Assembly (NCBI GenBank): GCA_949316235.1
Contig: OX438758.1
Coordinates: 62,001 to 126,000 of the forward strand
Length of the DNA: 64,000 bases
Direction: 5' to 3'
DNA from: Oegoconia quadripuncta
Taxonomy: Eukaryota > Arthropoda > Insecta > Lepidoptera > Autostichidae
The notes below the pieces were generated by a model. That model was not told the origin of the DNA. It was given only the letters and a program-made list of their open reading frames with translations, and made no database searches. A program made the position numbers and the translations under genes. Positions 33,371 to 47,000 of the stretch are shown in pieces; positions within the stretch are counted from its first letter, which is position 1, and every line of letters begins with the position of its first letter.

Positions 33371-35596
33371 ATATAAAAATAATGATAGCCGTACGAGACG
33401 ATTACGTTCTTGTCGTTCTCTAAATTCAGTGAGTAAATAGATTATTCATTTTGAAATCTTCCGACTAACGTAACACACCAAAGAAAACGTTGCCTTACTT
33501 GTATCGTGAGGCGTGCCGTCGTACCACATGAAACTTAATAATGTTCCGTTTAACTCTCTCGCGTTCGTTCGCTCAATTTGGTACCACGTAAGCGCCCTAG
33601 AAGTAGGGATAAGGATATATATCGAGTTAAGCGATCGAACGCCAAAAAAATTACGAACACGAGATGGCTGTTCGTTGTAATACAGACACCTATTTTTTTC
33701 TACTCGGGTCAACCACCTGTATTCTTAAATGTATATCTTTGGCAAACATTAGTTTTATATACTCACTTTCCCACTTTATCCAATAATGTTTGTAACGTTA
33801 TTTCCCACGTGGTTATATCGAGCTTCATTTAATGTGATTGTATAACTTATTCTGCATCTCGTAAATATGTGTGCAACCAGCTGTAGAGATCTGCTAACGA
33901 CGCGTGTACGAGTATGTTTGTAATTACGCATTTATTGTAATGTCAACTTATGGACGAGCCCATTGCACTTGTAAGATTTGGAAGTGTAAAGTGTCGTGAT
34001 TTTGTTTTTTCTCGTGACTTGCTAACTTTATATTCGGGGAACACATTTTGACACTTCACGATCATGTGCAAGGGTCTGCCATTCATTTTAGATAAGAAGT
34101 GTCGTGTCCAGTAACGGGACAGCGCCCGCGCCGGTGCGTCGCGACAGCACAATGTGATGTCGATAGCGTATGCCAGTTGCTAGGTGTAGATATGTTCTCA
34201 TGAAGTGATCGACACAGTGCAGGGGTCGCCGTGCTGTGCTCTCTCTCTGTGACGTGCGCCGGCGCCGGCCCAAACTGACACCTGTTATATATGTACCTAT
34301 TATTATTAGTAATAAATATTGATGAACTAATATCCATTTTTCATTTCCCTATCATGTCCGTCCCTTCCGTCGATGCACGATCGTGTATCCCGGGTCACAA
34401 CTTTCCCAAAATGTAAAATAACATGTTCAAATGCGCGTAGGGTTCGGGGTTCGGGGTTTGTGCCCTGCCGGTTTGTCCCCTGCAGGAAAACGTCATGACA
34501 TACCATTATCGAACATTCACAAGCGGACTCCCCAGAGATACAAACTTCAGGGGTTGCTCTTTTTAAATAAGTATTTTTATAATTTATGATTCGACAAAGA
34601 AAAAAAGGAATATAATAGACTGGATATTGCCGAGCGATTATAATATCTGAATTTCCTAAATAATTATAGATTCTTCTCATAGGTTTTCGTAAATATATGG
34701 CGATGCTAATATTAATATAGATTAAATTTATTCCTCGGAGATACTCTAGAGCCCAACTTGTGGAACCGCTCGCTTCTGCAGAACAAACATATAATTTATG
34801 TCCGCGGCAAAACTGTATAACAGGATGCCATCATTATGCTATGAAAAAAAGCTGAAGTAAACCAACCTCGCTGTGCTTAGATACGTCTTTTTTTCGTGTA
34901 GGAGAAGAAATTTCGACATCGCCACGCATTGCTTATATGTCTGTATATTTCATACATACCTACAGCTGTACAGCGGAAGGTAGTGCCGGACTCCCCCCTT
35001 CCTCCCCCTATTTGCCACACCTTTCTGTTGTCTGGAACTCCAATGTTACCTATTAACCGCAAAGACTGTCTCCTAATAATTCCACATGGGATTTGAAATC
35101 ATAGTGTTTATTCCTTCGCGTGTGTTTGTCACACACAAGAGGATTGTGGGCCACGGGAAGAACCCCGGTAGGTTTGTCAGTGAATGGGACTTTAGTATGA
35201 AAACATGGTTTGAGGCCGTAGTATATTCTTATTAGAAACTTAAAACAAGATTTCATGTGCATAAATTTTCCCCCACATGTCAAATTGATGGAAATTCTAC
35301 CCCCTCTCACGGGTTCTATCGCAGCGGTCAAGTAGGTAACTCGATTTGGCTGGTGGTAGGCTTCGTTCAGTGTCATCTTCATAACAACAAATCTCATTGA
35401 CTCGTTATGCATAAAGAAATACATGTCTGAATGGCGAAAGCTTATATGACACACACTGATGGCTAGTGGGGCATCGATGAATACAGGCAGCTTCCAACCG
35501 ATCTCTCTGCATCTATGGGGAAGGCCTATGTTCAGCGGAGGACCTCTCGTGGCTGATATAGTTACCACAAACGAATGTCATTCCTTTTTTCTTTCT

Positions 35597-35885
35597 TTTT
35601 GTGATTGTCCAATGCTGAACATAGACCTCCCCTATATGTTTCCGGAGCGACTTCGTCCGGTGCGTGGTCTCCACTCAAGAACCTGTCTGCTACTTCAACT
35701 TACTAACCCGCTGGGCTATATCGGTGACTTAATTTCTTCTACGGATGTCTTCATTCCTGATTCGATCACGTAATGTAACGCCGAGCATCGCCCTCTCCAC
35801 AGCTCGTTGCGTGATTTTGAGCTTTCTTATGAGGCTCATAGTAGAGTCCACGTTTCAGTGCCATACGTCATCACTGGTAACAAGC
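35597..35885 (-). mobile_element. RTE-clade LINE C-terminal relic
   Basis: The minus strand reads RKLKITQRAVERAMLGVTLR, DRIRNEDIRRRN, then VTDIAQRVSKLK, with stops in between. This is the RTE reverse-transcriptase thumb/connection pattern. The end near 35600 has the 'GCTGAACATAGACCTCCCC' 3' repeat. Pseudogenised. Confidence 0.7.
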
Positions 35886-37226
35886 ACCGAGATATATACG
35901 GGACGAGTTACTTGTTGTGATATTAACGAATAGTATATAATGTTATAAGTACAGTTGAGAAGCTCGGTGCAAAGAGCCTATAGTACTAACTAGGGGGCGA
36001 CGTTTGCAGTTATTTAGAATATTTTAAGCCAATCCTAGTTAATACCTGCAACATCTATTTCGAGATTTTCATACTTCACACACGTTTTTTACATGACATA
36101 GTTACAGAGAGTAGAGGGCATGTTTTTGCTTTTTAATTAAGTTAGTCTTATACATTTACAAAAGTTTATGGATAAATATAAGATACTACCTACTCCTTTT
36201 TATATTTTGAACACGTTAAGGGGAAAGTAAAACCTCAGATTTTTGCACAAGTTTTATTACTTGGTATGTATGCCCAGTCCCACGTCGCCCGTTCAAGATG
36301 TTTTGTTTGAAGGAGTTGTTCGTGTTCTTGTCCAGACCTATCTCTTAATGCGTGGTCCGATTAAGACTAAACAAGTACTTAACATGAAGAGTAAACAAGT
36401 TGCATACGCCCAATATGTACTGTGCGGTGTTGTACGCGTACTCTCCAGTCTCCGTCCTCCGGTGTCCACAGAACACCAGCGTCGCGTCACTGTGCTCCAG
36501 GGGAATCCAGTGACGCGACATTATGCTGTGGAAGCCTTGTTGGCACCACTTCATGTTGATCAAACTGAACTGAACTATGCAATAATAGTGTCAAACATAA
36601 ACTTTTCTTAGTTTCAATCTACTGTTTTCTAACTCCATAGTAGACTGGAAGAAATCCCTCTATGGGATAAATCCGCCACTGTGCTCAAACTTTGTACCTA
36701 TCTATGTAAAATTGTCTTTTTGTACAATAAAGCTTTTACAATCAAGGGGCAGGTTATCATCATACATGTTTGAAAATCGGTTAAGTCATTTCGAAAATAT
36801 TTGGCTTTTGACAAAGTTTATCTGGATGATAACCTATTCTTTGCTTTTATTAGGTGTTTTTTAGTTATAACTATATTCTATGTGTTGGAGATACCAGCCT
36901 CTTGTGTGGCCAGTAAAATTATGCATATACTTTTACCTATAAGTAAATAAAACATTGTATGGGTGTTTGCTCGTACCTACAACTGTACTAACTATACCTA
37001 CCGTATTTTTAAGCTCCATTTTTTTTTTATGCACGACGGGTTCGTACTTGACTTCAATCACACCTGATGTTAAGTGAAGATGAGGTCGAAGGTGGATCGT
37101 ACTGACCCGGAAACCCCAATACATTTGGGGGACTGGCTATCTTATCTCTGACAACCGGAACACAACAATATCATTAAGATTGCTGCTTGGCGGCAGATTT
37201 ATATTGTGACTACCTGTTGGTGTGTA

Positions 37227-37445
37227 ATAAATAAATAAAATATTTGGTGCACTTACACCAATCATCTAGTCCCAAACTAAGCAAAGCTTGCACTATGGAT
37301 ACTAGATAACGGATAAACATACATAAATATTTATATAAACATCCATGACTCGAGAATAAATGTTCGTAGTCATCACACAAACATTTACCCGTCGCGGGAT
37401 TCGAACCCGCAACCGTTGGTTTCGCTGGCATCACTCTCTGAATAT
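37227..37445 (-). mobile_element. tRNA-derived SINE
   Basis: The minus strand begins with a tRNA-like head (box B GGTTCGAATCC), continues GGTAAATGTTTGTGTGATGA and CATGGATGTTTATATAAATA, and ends ...GACTAGATGATTGGTGTAAG followed by (TTTA)n. The same body occurs at 44128, 45738, 48058 and 59785. Confidence 0.85.
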
Positions 37446-37499
37446 TCGTACAGACTGGGGGAGGGTACACAAGTGAGAGTCGGGCGACACGATTAGTCT

Positions 37500-37505
37500 T
37501 TTATT
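37500..37505 (-). terminator. Candidate Graf polyadenylation signal
   Basis: AATAAA on the minus strand, 229 bases past the Graf stop codon at 37734-37736. Confidence 0.55.
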
Positions 37506-37733
37506 GACAAACCCACCGCGCGGGGGGCGTATAATACATTATAGTATATTTGGTACAAAATTCACAACATAAGTATATCATAAATAGTTAAAATATCAAC
37601 AAACTCTTATTTACAATACAATGTACAAAATATACAGATACGTACAAAAGAATCAACAGATTAATACTAGACGACGACAACTAGGATATGTGACGGACGG
37701 GGGAGGGGGGAGGGGGCAGGGGGCAGGGGGAGC

Positions 37734-38026
37734 TCAGGGCAGCGGCTCCACGTAGTTCTCCGGCACGAGGCCGCTGCGGCCGTTGAGGGAGCCCTGGAGC
37801 CAGCCCGGCTCCGGCGACGGCGTCACGTTGGTGATGATCTGGTTCGGCTCGAACGACAGCTCGCCCTCGCTCTCGCCCAGGCACGCGTACAGCGTCCGCA
37901 CGCGCACGGCGCGCCCGCCCGCGCCCAGCCCCAGCCCCAGCCCCAGCCCCACGCCCACGCCCAGCCCCACGCCCACTCCCTGCGACGACACCGACTCGGC
38001 CGAGCTGCTGGTGGAGCCGGCCGCAC
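37734..38026 (-). CDS. Graf: Graf last exon, SH3 domain
   Basis: 293 nt, phase 1 start, TGA stop at 37734. A Ser-rich start, a Gly/Val/Leu repeat (GVGVGLGVGVGLG), then a C-terminal SH3: TLYACLGESEGELSF, PGWLQGSLNGRSGLVPENYV. It binds Pro-rich partners (FAK, dynamin in the family). The hydrophobic Gly-repeat comes from a GC-rich microsatellite-like tract (37918-37976). Confidence 0.95.
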
Positions 38027-41000
38027 CTGCGCACAACGAACACTCGGTCACGCCTCTGGGGGACTGGCTCGCCCGATCGGAGGGCATGTTGAGTTGTCAT
38101 TTTGAAACTGATACGGTGGTGACATCTATCTTTGACTGACCTTGATGGTGGTGGTAATATTTGAACCGCCAATATCAGCAAAACAACCAAGGAGAAAAAT
38201 TTATTGTCAGTTGACAAATGTCGGAAATTAAAACAAACAACGTTGATACAACCTTGAACAAACAACCTTCTTTTTTACCGAGTTGCTCAATTCATTTTAA
38301 TGTTTGTTACGCGATAATTTACCGATTTTGATGATAATTTCTTTGTTTGATTGATAGGGTGATTTGGTGAAGATCTGATGATGCACTCGGAGATGGAGAA
38401 CGGAACCTTAGTGTAGTCGGTAGTTTTGCTAATTTGGGCGGTTCAATTATTTGTGGAATTATTGACCTGAGTGTGTGAGAGAGGCGGGTGTAAGGTGATA
38501 TATTTTATGGTCTCAAGTATTTGGCTTTGAAACTATAAAATGAAACAGTAAATATTTTGGACCCTTACGCCACTTATCTAGTCCCGAACGAGGGAAAGCC
38601 TGTAGTACTATGGATATTAAACATATCTACATGTCGTTATATGAATACTCGGAAACAAACGGTCGTAATTATCATTATTGTCCTGTTATCTTTGGGTTTA
38701 ACGTGTAGCTTATACGCATTCTCATATATATTGCATGCATATCCCATAAGACTCATAGGCGATGACTCAACGGTCACCGGCAAATTGCAAAGCCTTGAAC
38801 ACCGTCGTAGGGTCGCTTGCCTTTCAGTGTTTTACAGGATACATTTCGGGGAGTGTGCGATGGAATTGCATGATCTTATTCCACCGTCCCCTTTCCATCT
38901 TCGGACAACCAGGCGCGGGGGGGGGTTTCCATCCATATGTTGTCAACATACCGAACATCCGCACTAAGCTCTTTGCTTCGTCATTTATAATGCGGACTGC
39001 TAAGGTATGGAACTCACTGCCCGCGTCGGTTTTTCCCGACACTTACAACCTTGGGATCTTCAAGTCTAGAGTGAATAGGCATTTACTGGGTGCGCGTGAT
39101 ACATCTTCGGCTACATCGTCACTTTCCATCAGGTGAGATTGAGGCCAAACGCGAATCCAGTTTTTAATAAAAAAAAAAAAATATGCAGGGATTCGAACCG
39201 GCAACCGTCGGTTCTGGGTTCTAGGGTTCTAGGGTCTCTATCCACAACACCTATCATTCATTAAACAACAATGTTAGGAACGTGTGACGTCGGCGCTAGC
39301 GTTAACAGACGAGACACGTACCCATGGTGGGGGGCGCTATGTGCGGCAGCAGGGGGTGGTGGGGGCGGTAGGGGGGCGCGGGCGCGGCCGAGGGGGGGAA
39401 GTGCTGCAGCAGCGCGTGGTGCTGCGCCGAGTAGCGAGCCGGCCCCCCCTGCCCCCCCGTGCCCGGCCCCCCCAGCCCCCCCGGCCCCGCGGAGCCCACC
39501 GCCGCGCATGCGCCCGGCAGACGCTCGGACACCGTCTGCAATAACACACATTGTTATTGTACAACACGCATACATACAGACGCAAACTTAAATGAAAATT
39601 CCCGAAAGATAATTTATATCACCGACACCCAAACCAACTGTGTTAAATTAAAAGATATCATCGAAATGGCTGAAACGATTTCTATTAAACATGGCTAGGA
39701 TTTTTAAAAAATTTGGCGAACGAAATGTCACAGACAGACAAAGGGACATAGTTTTCAAACTCATTTAGTCTATATCTGAGGTTATATAGAAAAATTCCGG
39801 TTCAGGGAGCTAAAAGAAAAATTAAAAAATGTAGGTCATCGCATAAACCACGACATCAATAATATAACTGTTATTCTTTGTGCAAGATCTGTCTCTCAAC
39901 GTGACACCGACGTAACAACGGTCAGTTAATATGTTATTTAATGTGTTTTACTTTATTTATCCACAAAACATTATTAACAATAAGACGCCTACGAAAACCT
40001 AAAGTGCGAATGAGGTCACTGCGAATGAGGACTATCAAGACATTCGATTGGGTGTTCCACAGGGAAGCGTACTTGGACCCCTATTATTTTTAATTTATAT
40101 CAATGAATTACCATTAATAATTAAATATTTGTGTGTATTGTTTGCCGATGATGCTACTATATTTATATCTAAGGACAATTTAAATGATACTGAATACATT
40201 GACGAAATTAATAATACATTACATATATTAGTGAATTGGCTAGCCACTATTAACTTAAAAGTAAACGTAGAGAAGACTAAAGTAATACAATTTAGAAATT
40301 ACAAAAAAAATCCGCAAACTCTTGATATTATAAATGGTGGTAAAAAAGTAGATGAAGTAAGTGATATGAGATTTTTAGGTATCACTATTGATACGCACTT
40401 GAACTGGAAGTCACATATTGAAAACATAAATAAAAAGATGTCTAGTTATTGTTATGCTTTGTCAATCTTAAGTAATGTGGCTTCCACAGATGTGGCTAAA
40501 AACGCATACTATGGCTATGTTTATTCTGTCCTATTGTACGGTGTGATATTCTGGGGAAACTCGGTAAATGTGCAATCGGCTTTTATAATGCAAAAAAGGT
40601 GTGTTCGAATGATTTACCATATGCAGAGCACTGAATCTTTAAGACATGTATTTAGAGAACAGAGGTTGCTTACTTTGACGTGTATTTATATACTAGAAAT
40701 ATGTTTATTTGTAAAAAATCAAAAAGAATATTTTATTGAAAAGATTGAGACTCGCAATAATTTACGCTCTAGGTACAGATATAACTTATGCATGCCTCCT
40801 GGACCTTATAGCGACATTTATTATAAAAGTTCTTATGTTACTGGTATCAGAGTATACAACCATTTACCAGAATACATTAAGGAATTAGTAGGCATTCAGT
40901 TTAAAAAAAAGCTGAAGGAATGGTTGCTATGTAAAGTTTTTTATAATATAGAAGAATATTTTAGGAATATATAGTGATCCTTGTACTATGTTAATGTTCT

Positions 41001-44000
41001 GTGTTGATGTGGTGACAGTTTTAATGACATTGTTTTAATAATATTTGACATACCTAATTTTAATGCGATGCTTTTCTTTTAAATTATTGTACGTCCGAAA
41101 TGGACAAGCTGTTGTGTCAAAAATAAGATTAACATCTCCTGTACACAGTTTTACAATAAAATTCTATTCTATTCTATTCTATTCTATACTGACCCGCCGC
41201 GTTATTAATTTTTTGATATTACTATTTGATAATTGTATGAGACATGTATCTACGAGTATGTAATTATTTTATGTTCGATAATCACTTTAATTTTAGACGA
41301 AATAGTATATGTGATGGGACTTTGTAAAACTTAGATAAATAAAACTATCGCTCAGAAAATTCGGAAAAAGAATAAACATTGAAATCAACTGGAAAATAAA
41401 TATCAGATATGGCACCTTGGGTATTTTGTTACATGTCAAAAGGCAGCTGATAGTAGGGATCGCTCCTGTCCGCGTCGACTTTCACTTCGTCGATTATTAC
41501 TTTAAAACGATATCTCTGCAAGGTGTTATAGTTGAGGAGAAGGACGTGTTGTCTCTCTCCCTCACGCTGCCCGCCTACATCGAAGTTTTGTATTTGGGAC
41601 ACGATTTAATTTGTCGGAGGACGTTGTGGATTTTATCCACAACGTCCTCCGACAAATTAAATCACTAGCTTGTTTGCAAATTATGCCCTCCCTTGTTCCA
41701 GATAGTTCTGGATCGTGGAGGAGATGACCTCAGAGATGGTTTGAAGAAGCCAAATGCGAATCCAGTCAATCATATAAAAAAAAAGTGCAAAGTACAGTCA
41801 TGCAGATGGTCTAAATTGTAACTCGCCTACATAGCAGTGGTCAGTGATGCCAGATTGTGGCAGTTCGACTGTGCACTATGTAACGACATCAATATTTATC
41901 TACAACTAGCTGTTACCCGCGACTTCGTTCGCGTGGACCAATTCATCAAAATCGGTTCAGCAAAAAAATTTGCACTCATTAGACCGGTCATTCTTTCCCG
42001 TGACTTTTCCTCTACGTTGTCATTTTCAGAATTTATTGTGTCAATATGGCACGATAACAAAGACAAAAAAAAAATAAAGAAATAATTTGCCTATATGTTA
42101 ATCCAGGTCCTAAGGTCTACCAACCAAATTTCATCCAAATCCGTCCAGCTGTTTAGGCGTGAAAAAGTATCAAACATACATAAACACACACACACAAACT
42201 GTGTTTGACGGTGTTGTGTGTGTCCAGCCCTTGTCCGGAGGTATCTCAGTAATGCGTGACCTGACTTGAGTGTGGTTTATTCGATACTAAAGAATAAACG
42301 AGAGGAAAAGTTCTTAGCTATTTGGTGAAAATCGGTTAAACCGTTTAGCTTTTAACATAGTTTTTTGGTGTTTTGGATGATAGATTTTTAATATTTGAGA
42401 CGATACCACAGACTACCACTGCAAATATAGCTCTTGCACTTGATACAGAAAACGTATAGGTTACATCCCAGCCGGGAATCAAACCGGCACGTAGCAGCCA
42501 AGAGGGCTGAAGTAGCTACACGATACTATAAGACAGAGCAATGTACTCACGATGTCGTTCCGCGAGGAGATCGGGATGGCCGTCGGAGAGGTCCTGCAAT
42601 GTAACACATACAGATTAGTCAACACTGTCTCTTCAACACTTGCCTACTAACTACAAGGAGAACATACATTCATATAAAGGCCAACATACGATTAAACAAT
42701 TATGTTAAATTATGAAACCTATATAATATGTAAATAGTAGACGACTACATTCTAACTTGCAACAAAAACAAATGTGGACATTACTTGACTTCGCGCAATT
42801 AATGTCAATTTATAGTAATTGTAAGCTTTATCGGAAGTAAGTATAAAGACGGGTTCGAGAAAGTCCAAAAATTTGGGAGTCCAGGTGTCCCAAAACACAG
42901 GGCTTACTAAGGCCCGTATTAATAAACCGTTCTCAAGATTGATTTCCAAACATATTAAACTTATAAATAGTCCTGATAATTTCCACACCATATCGAAGAG
43001 AAGTTCCGTTAGAAGCGAGGGCAAGTGACACACCGGGCTATTTTTTTGTGCCGGAACCCGAAAAGACGAAATATGGAACACTAAAAATTCAAAAATGTGA
43101 CGAACCCGGCGATGACGAATCCCGAGAGGCAGATGATCATGTCGGCGCGCTGCACTAGTGCGGGCCGCGGCTCGGACTGCACCGTGTGTGCGGACACGGG
43201 AGCCGCTCCGATAGAGGACAGACACTACGACACGTGGGTCGCGCACGGACGGAGGGTTCGCGAGCGAATGCGGCGGCGTGCGGGGCGCGCCCTATATATG
43301 CAGGCGGGGGGCAGGGGGTAGGGGACAGGGGGTAGGGGGTAGGGGCCGCGGCCAGCGCACGTGGGTCGCACCTGCCACCTGGCGCGGCCCGTACTGCCGC
43401 GCGATCACTACCGACTGCACCTTGTCGTGGTGTCCGCGCACCTTGTTGGAGGCCACAGCTCACAGCTCACAGCTCACAGCTCACAGCGAGCGGCCACTTA
43501 GCGGGATATAGTACAGAGCGCCGCCGCCAGTAACCCGCGAATGGATTTACCTACTGACTTACTTTATGGAACTAACACTGAATTCGGAAAATTTTATCGA
43601 ATTATAATGTCACGGACCGAGTCCATTGTTCACACGGCCTCCGCCCCTCGAAGCGAATCCTGATCTTAAAAACTTTTTAAACAAGTCATAAAGCTGGATA
43701 AGGCTGAACTGCCTCACGTACTTATCGATCCGTGGTGTATTCAGAAACACTCTTACAAGAGCCTGTTTTGTTAAACCTTGGGCTCAGTCTACAAACCTCA
43801 CAATAATATTTACACTCCAGAGGCTGTTGACTTCGACTGAAGGTGTCTAACAGATCCTCGTAGGGAATATAATATTCACAATATAGTCATATTTTTTCAG
43901 AATTTTTACACAAGACCTTATTTTACCGTGATTATTGCTGAATAAGCAAGCAGTTGTAACAACTGATGAAGTTTATTTGCATAGATTATATTGGAATTTT

Positions 44001-47000
44001 CGCATTGCAAGCCTCAGAGATAAAGGGAAATACCTGCTGGTATAACTTTTTAGACGCGTATGTCTATTTTGAATTTGTTGGATGTCAAGGAGCTTGATGA
44101 AAAGTGTCAGTACAATGTTGACGATCGACTAGTGAAGCGCGTAGTGACCCTGCCTTCGAAACCAAAAGATGCGGGTTCGAATCTCGCTAAGAATAAATGT
44201 TAGTGTGATGAATGTTTATACAAATATTTATGTATGTTTATCCATTATATTAGATGTCATAGTTCCAGGCTTTGCCTGGTTCGGAACTAGATAATAGCTG
44301 TACGAAATATGTTTATAAATGTAGTACTCCTTAATATAATGGCGCAGGCAAAGACAGCTTGCAGCTTCGATCAGTGCAAGGGGCGGAGCGGAGGGACAGG
44401 TGTGCATTCCGGAGGCTCGCTCCGCGCGCAGCTGGCGCCTCGCTATCTGCGTCACGACGTCACGGCCTGCCCGCTACCCGCTACCCGCTACCCGCTACCC
44501 GCTCCTACTCACTGCGGGCTCGGTGAGGGCCCGGTGTCGCCGCACAACTACGTTCCGCTACTCATAAGCGATCCTCACAAACAAACATCCAAACTCCAAA
44601 CTCTCAGATGAACAAAAAAAACACAATTCGAACGTGTGTAGATTTTTTTTTTTGGTATATGATTGTCTTCTCAAATTAATATTTTCTGTAAACGACAGGT
44701 ACTATTTTTTTTTTACACTGTGGTGTTATTTTGACAACGCGTAGTACAATACATTCAGACGTGGTCGCGTTTATCTCCGTGACGCCCACGCGAGGGCCCG
44801 ACCGCCCGACCGGCCGACAGCGGTCGTAGAGAGCTCTATTGATACTGTACAACACCTAATTATAAAATCATTAGAATCGGCCATAATTATCATTAAACAG
44901 TCATCTCATCACTAAACAGTATTCATTTCAATTCTTTATTGCATTCCACAATGTGTGTATAGGTAATAGTGCATGATGGACCCTGTCGGGCACAACAAGA
45001 GAGTATTAAACAAGTCGCCGTCTGTTTCTCCGCTTACTTCTAAACTACGCAATGGATTTTGAAACAGATTTTATTACTATAAGAAGGAGAGATAAACGAG
45101 GAAGCTGTGTATATAATTTATAAATATTTTCTTTATTACTAAAGTGCACACGTGCAAAGCCGGGGCGGGTCGCTAGTATTTCATAATGTTGTGTAAGTAT
45201 TTCGTTTGTTTTTAAACAATAAAGCGAATTGATTGATATTGACCCTGTTAGACGGGTGTAAGCACTGGAAAAAAATCTGTTTTCGGCAAAAAACACCACA
45301 TTGAATGTCGTCTAAAAACCGTATGCACTAGATCGTTGTGTACAGTACCTTCTTGTCAAATGTTTTAGAAAGAGTACAGCAACAAAGTAGGTACTGCTTC
45401 ACCAGACCTAACAACGGAGTTCTCGTTCGGACCTTATTACAAGTAAATATTTCATTTGTGAGGCTGAACTCGGATAGTAAATATTATCTCAGTGGTGTCG
45501 TACCAGGCGGTCAAGGCCAAAGCGGAGTCTTGCTGTTGCTTTACTCTTAAATGTGACGATGATAAACAGTCCAAAATGCTCAAAACACACAATGAAACTG
45601 AACATCGACAACTGTCAAACTAATGAGGTAAGTATGGGAAGAAACTATTCAACGAAGTTAACAACTCGATTTTATAACAGTGGTTATAAACTGAAGAGAC
45701 TTTAGCTGATCAACCAAAACATACCTCACCAATATGGCGGCCGATTGGTGTAGTTTATGGGTGACTGCCTTCGAAACAAATGGTTGCGAGTTTGAATCCC
45801 GCGAGGGGTAAATGTTTGTGTTATGAATTTGAACATTTCTGCCCAAGTCATGTTTGTATATATATAAATGTCTAGATCAGATTTATCTATTATCTATTGC
45901 TCGTCATGCAGGAGGTATAAAAGAACTCATTTCTATGTTATACATAAGTTTATTCGTTACTAGCTTTCCGCCCGCGTGGATCATTTCGCCAAAATCGGTT
46001 CAGCAAAAAAATTTGCTTAATGTTAATCCAGGTCCTAATGTGTCTACCAACCTAATTTCATCCGAACCCGCCCAGCCGTTTAGGCGGCAAGAGGTTACAA
46101 ACAGACATACATACCCACAAACTTTCGCATTTATTATATTAATGAGAAGTGGAACAAGTAGTGCAGGGTTTGCCTAGTTCGGGACTAGTTGAGTGTCCGA
46201 AATATTTATTTATTTATATGTACAGCTATTATTTATTTTATTTACTATATCCAGCGAAGTATGGAAGTAAAACATTGTATTATTAAATTTGAGCTGACTA
46301 ATAATAATAATCGATATACACATTATAATTAAGTTTTGTGTGCGATAGGGACAAGTCACGTGGTCTCAACATCAATAATTAATTCAAAGTTTAAAATTCC
46401 TTATTTTACTTGAATCCAAAAGCTGAAGCAAAGTCGTACAAGTAGCGCGGACAGGTGCGCGCCGCTGAGAGGCTTCCTCTCTGTTGTAGCGCGGCGAGGT
46501 GGCGAGGGCGAGGTGGCGAGGTGGCGAGGTGGCGAGGTGGCGAGGTGGCGAGGGCGAGGTGGCGAGGGCGAGGTGGCGAGCGAGGCCGGGCCCCGGCGGG
46601 CGCGGCCAGCTGCGCGCGCAGCCTCCCGCTATCTGCGCGCGCGTCGCACGTCTTTGTGACCGTTATTGCCCTTTTCAACAACCAGTTGTTTTGCACGCGC
46701 ACCTTCCATCCATATAAAATGCTACATAGTCCGATCCCCAACGCCGAGACGACCGCCGGGTGTTAGTAAACACGGCAATTTATATAAAATATTATCTTGT
46801 TCAGAACTTAACGCACAATCGCTAGCGTTACATTGAAACGATCGAGCTCTACCACTCGCGCCTGCGCAGGTACTATCTAACCATCGGACTATTTATCTGG
46901 AAAATGAATTTAGATCTAAGATTGAAGACGCGACTCTAATGCCTGTATTAATCCACGGTTCTTATGATTGAGAACGCCTTAAGTTGACGCTTGAGAATCT

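Larger units (their letters stand above)
33371..37499. other. Intergenic region between Tsc1 and Graf 3' ends
   Basis: No host gene seen. Contains LINE tail remnants (34480-34690, resembling the 3' UTR of the 1831-2862 family; 35597-35885 RTE), a tRNA-derived SINE (37227-37445) and a LINE-type 3' end near 36715-36745 (TGTACAATAAAGC). A repeat also at 37020-37110 is found again near 52660, 57510, 61720 and 62020 (ATGTTAAGTGAAGATGAGG). Confidence 0.5.

Noticed and set aside
35053..35568. 171-codon minus-strand ORF
   Set aside because: Begins inside a LINE 3'-end repeat (CTGAACATAGGCCTTCCCC). No domain recognised; likely chance opening in repeat-derived DNA.
45300..45550. Reverse-transcriptase relic
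   Set aside because: SKVLERV-like and VPGGQGQSGVLLLLYS-like strings are suggestive, but too short and too altered to call.
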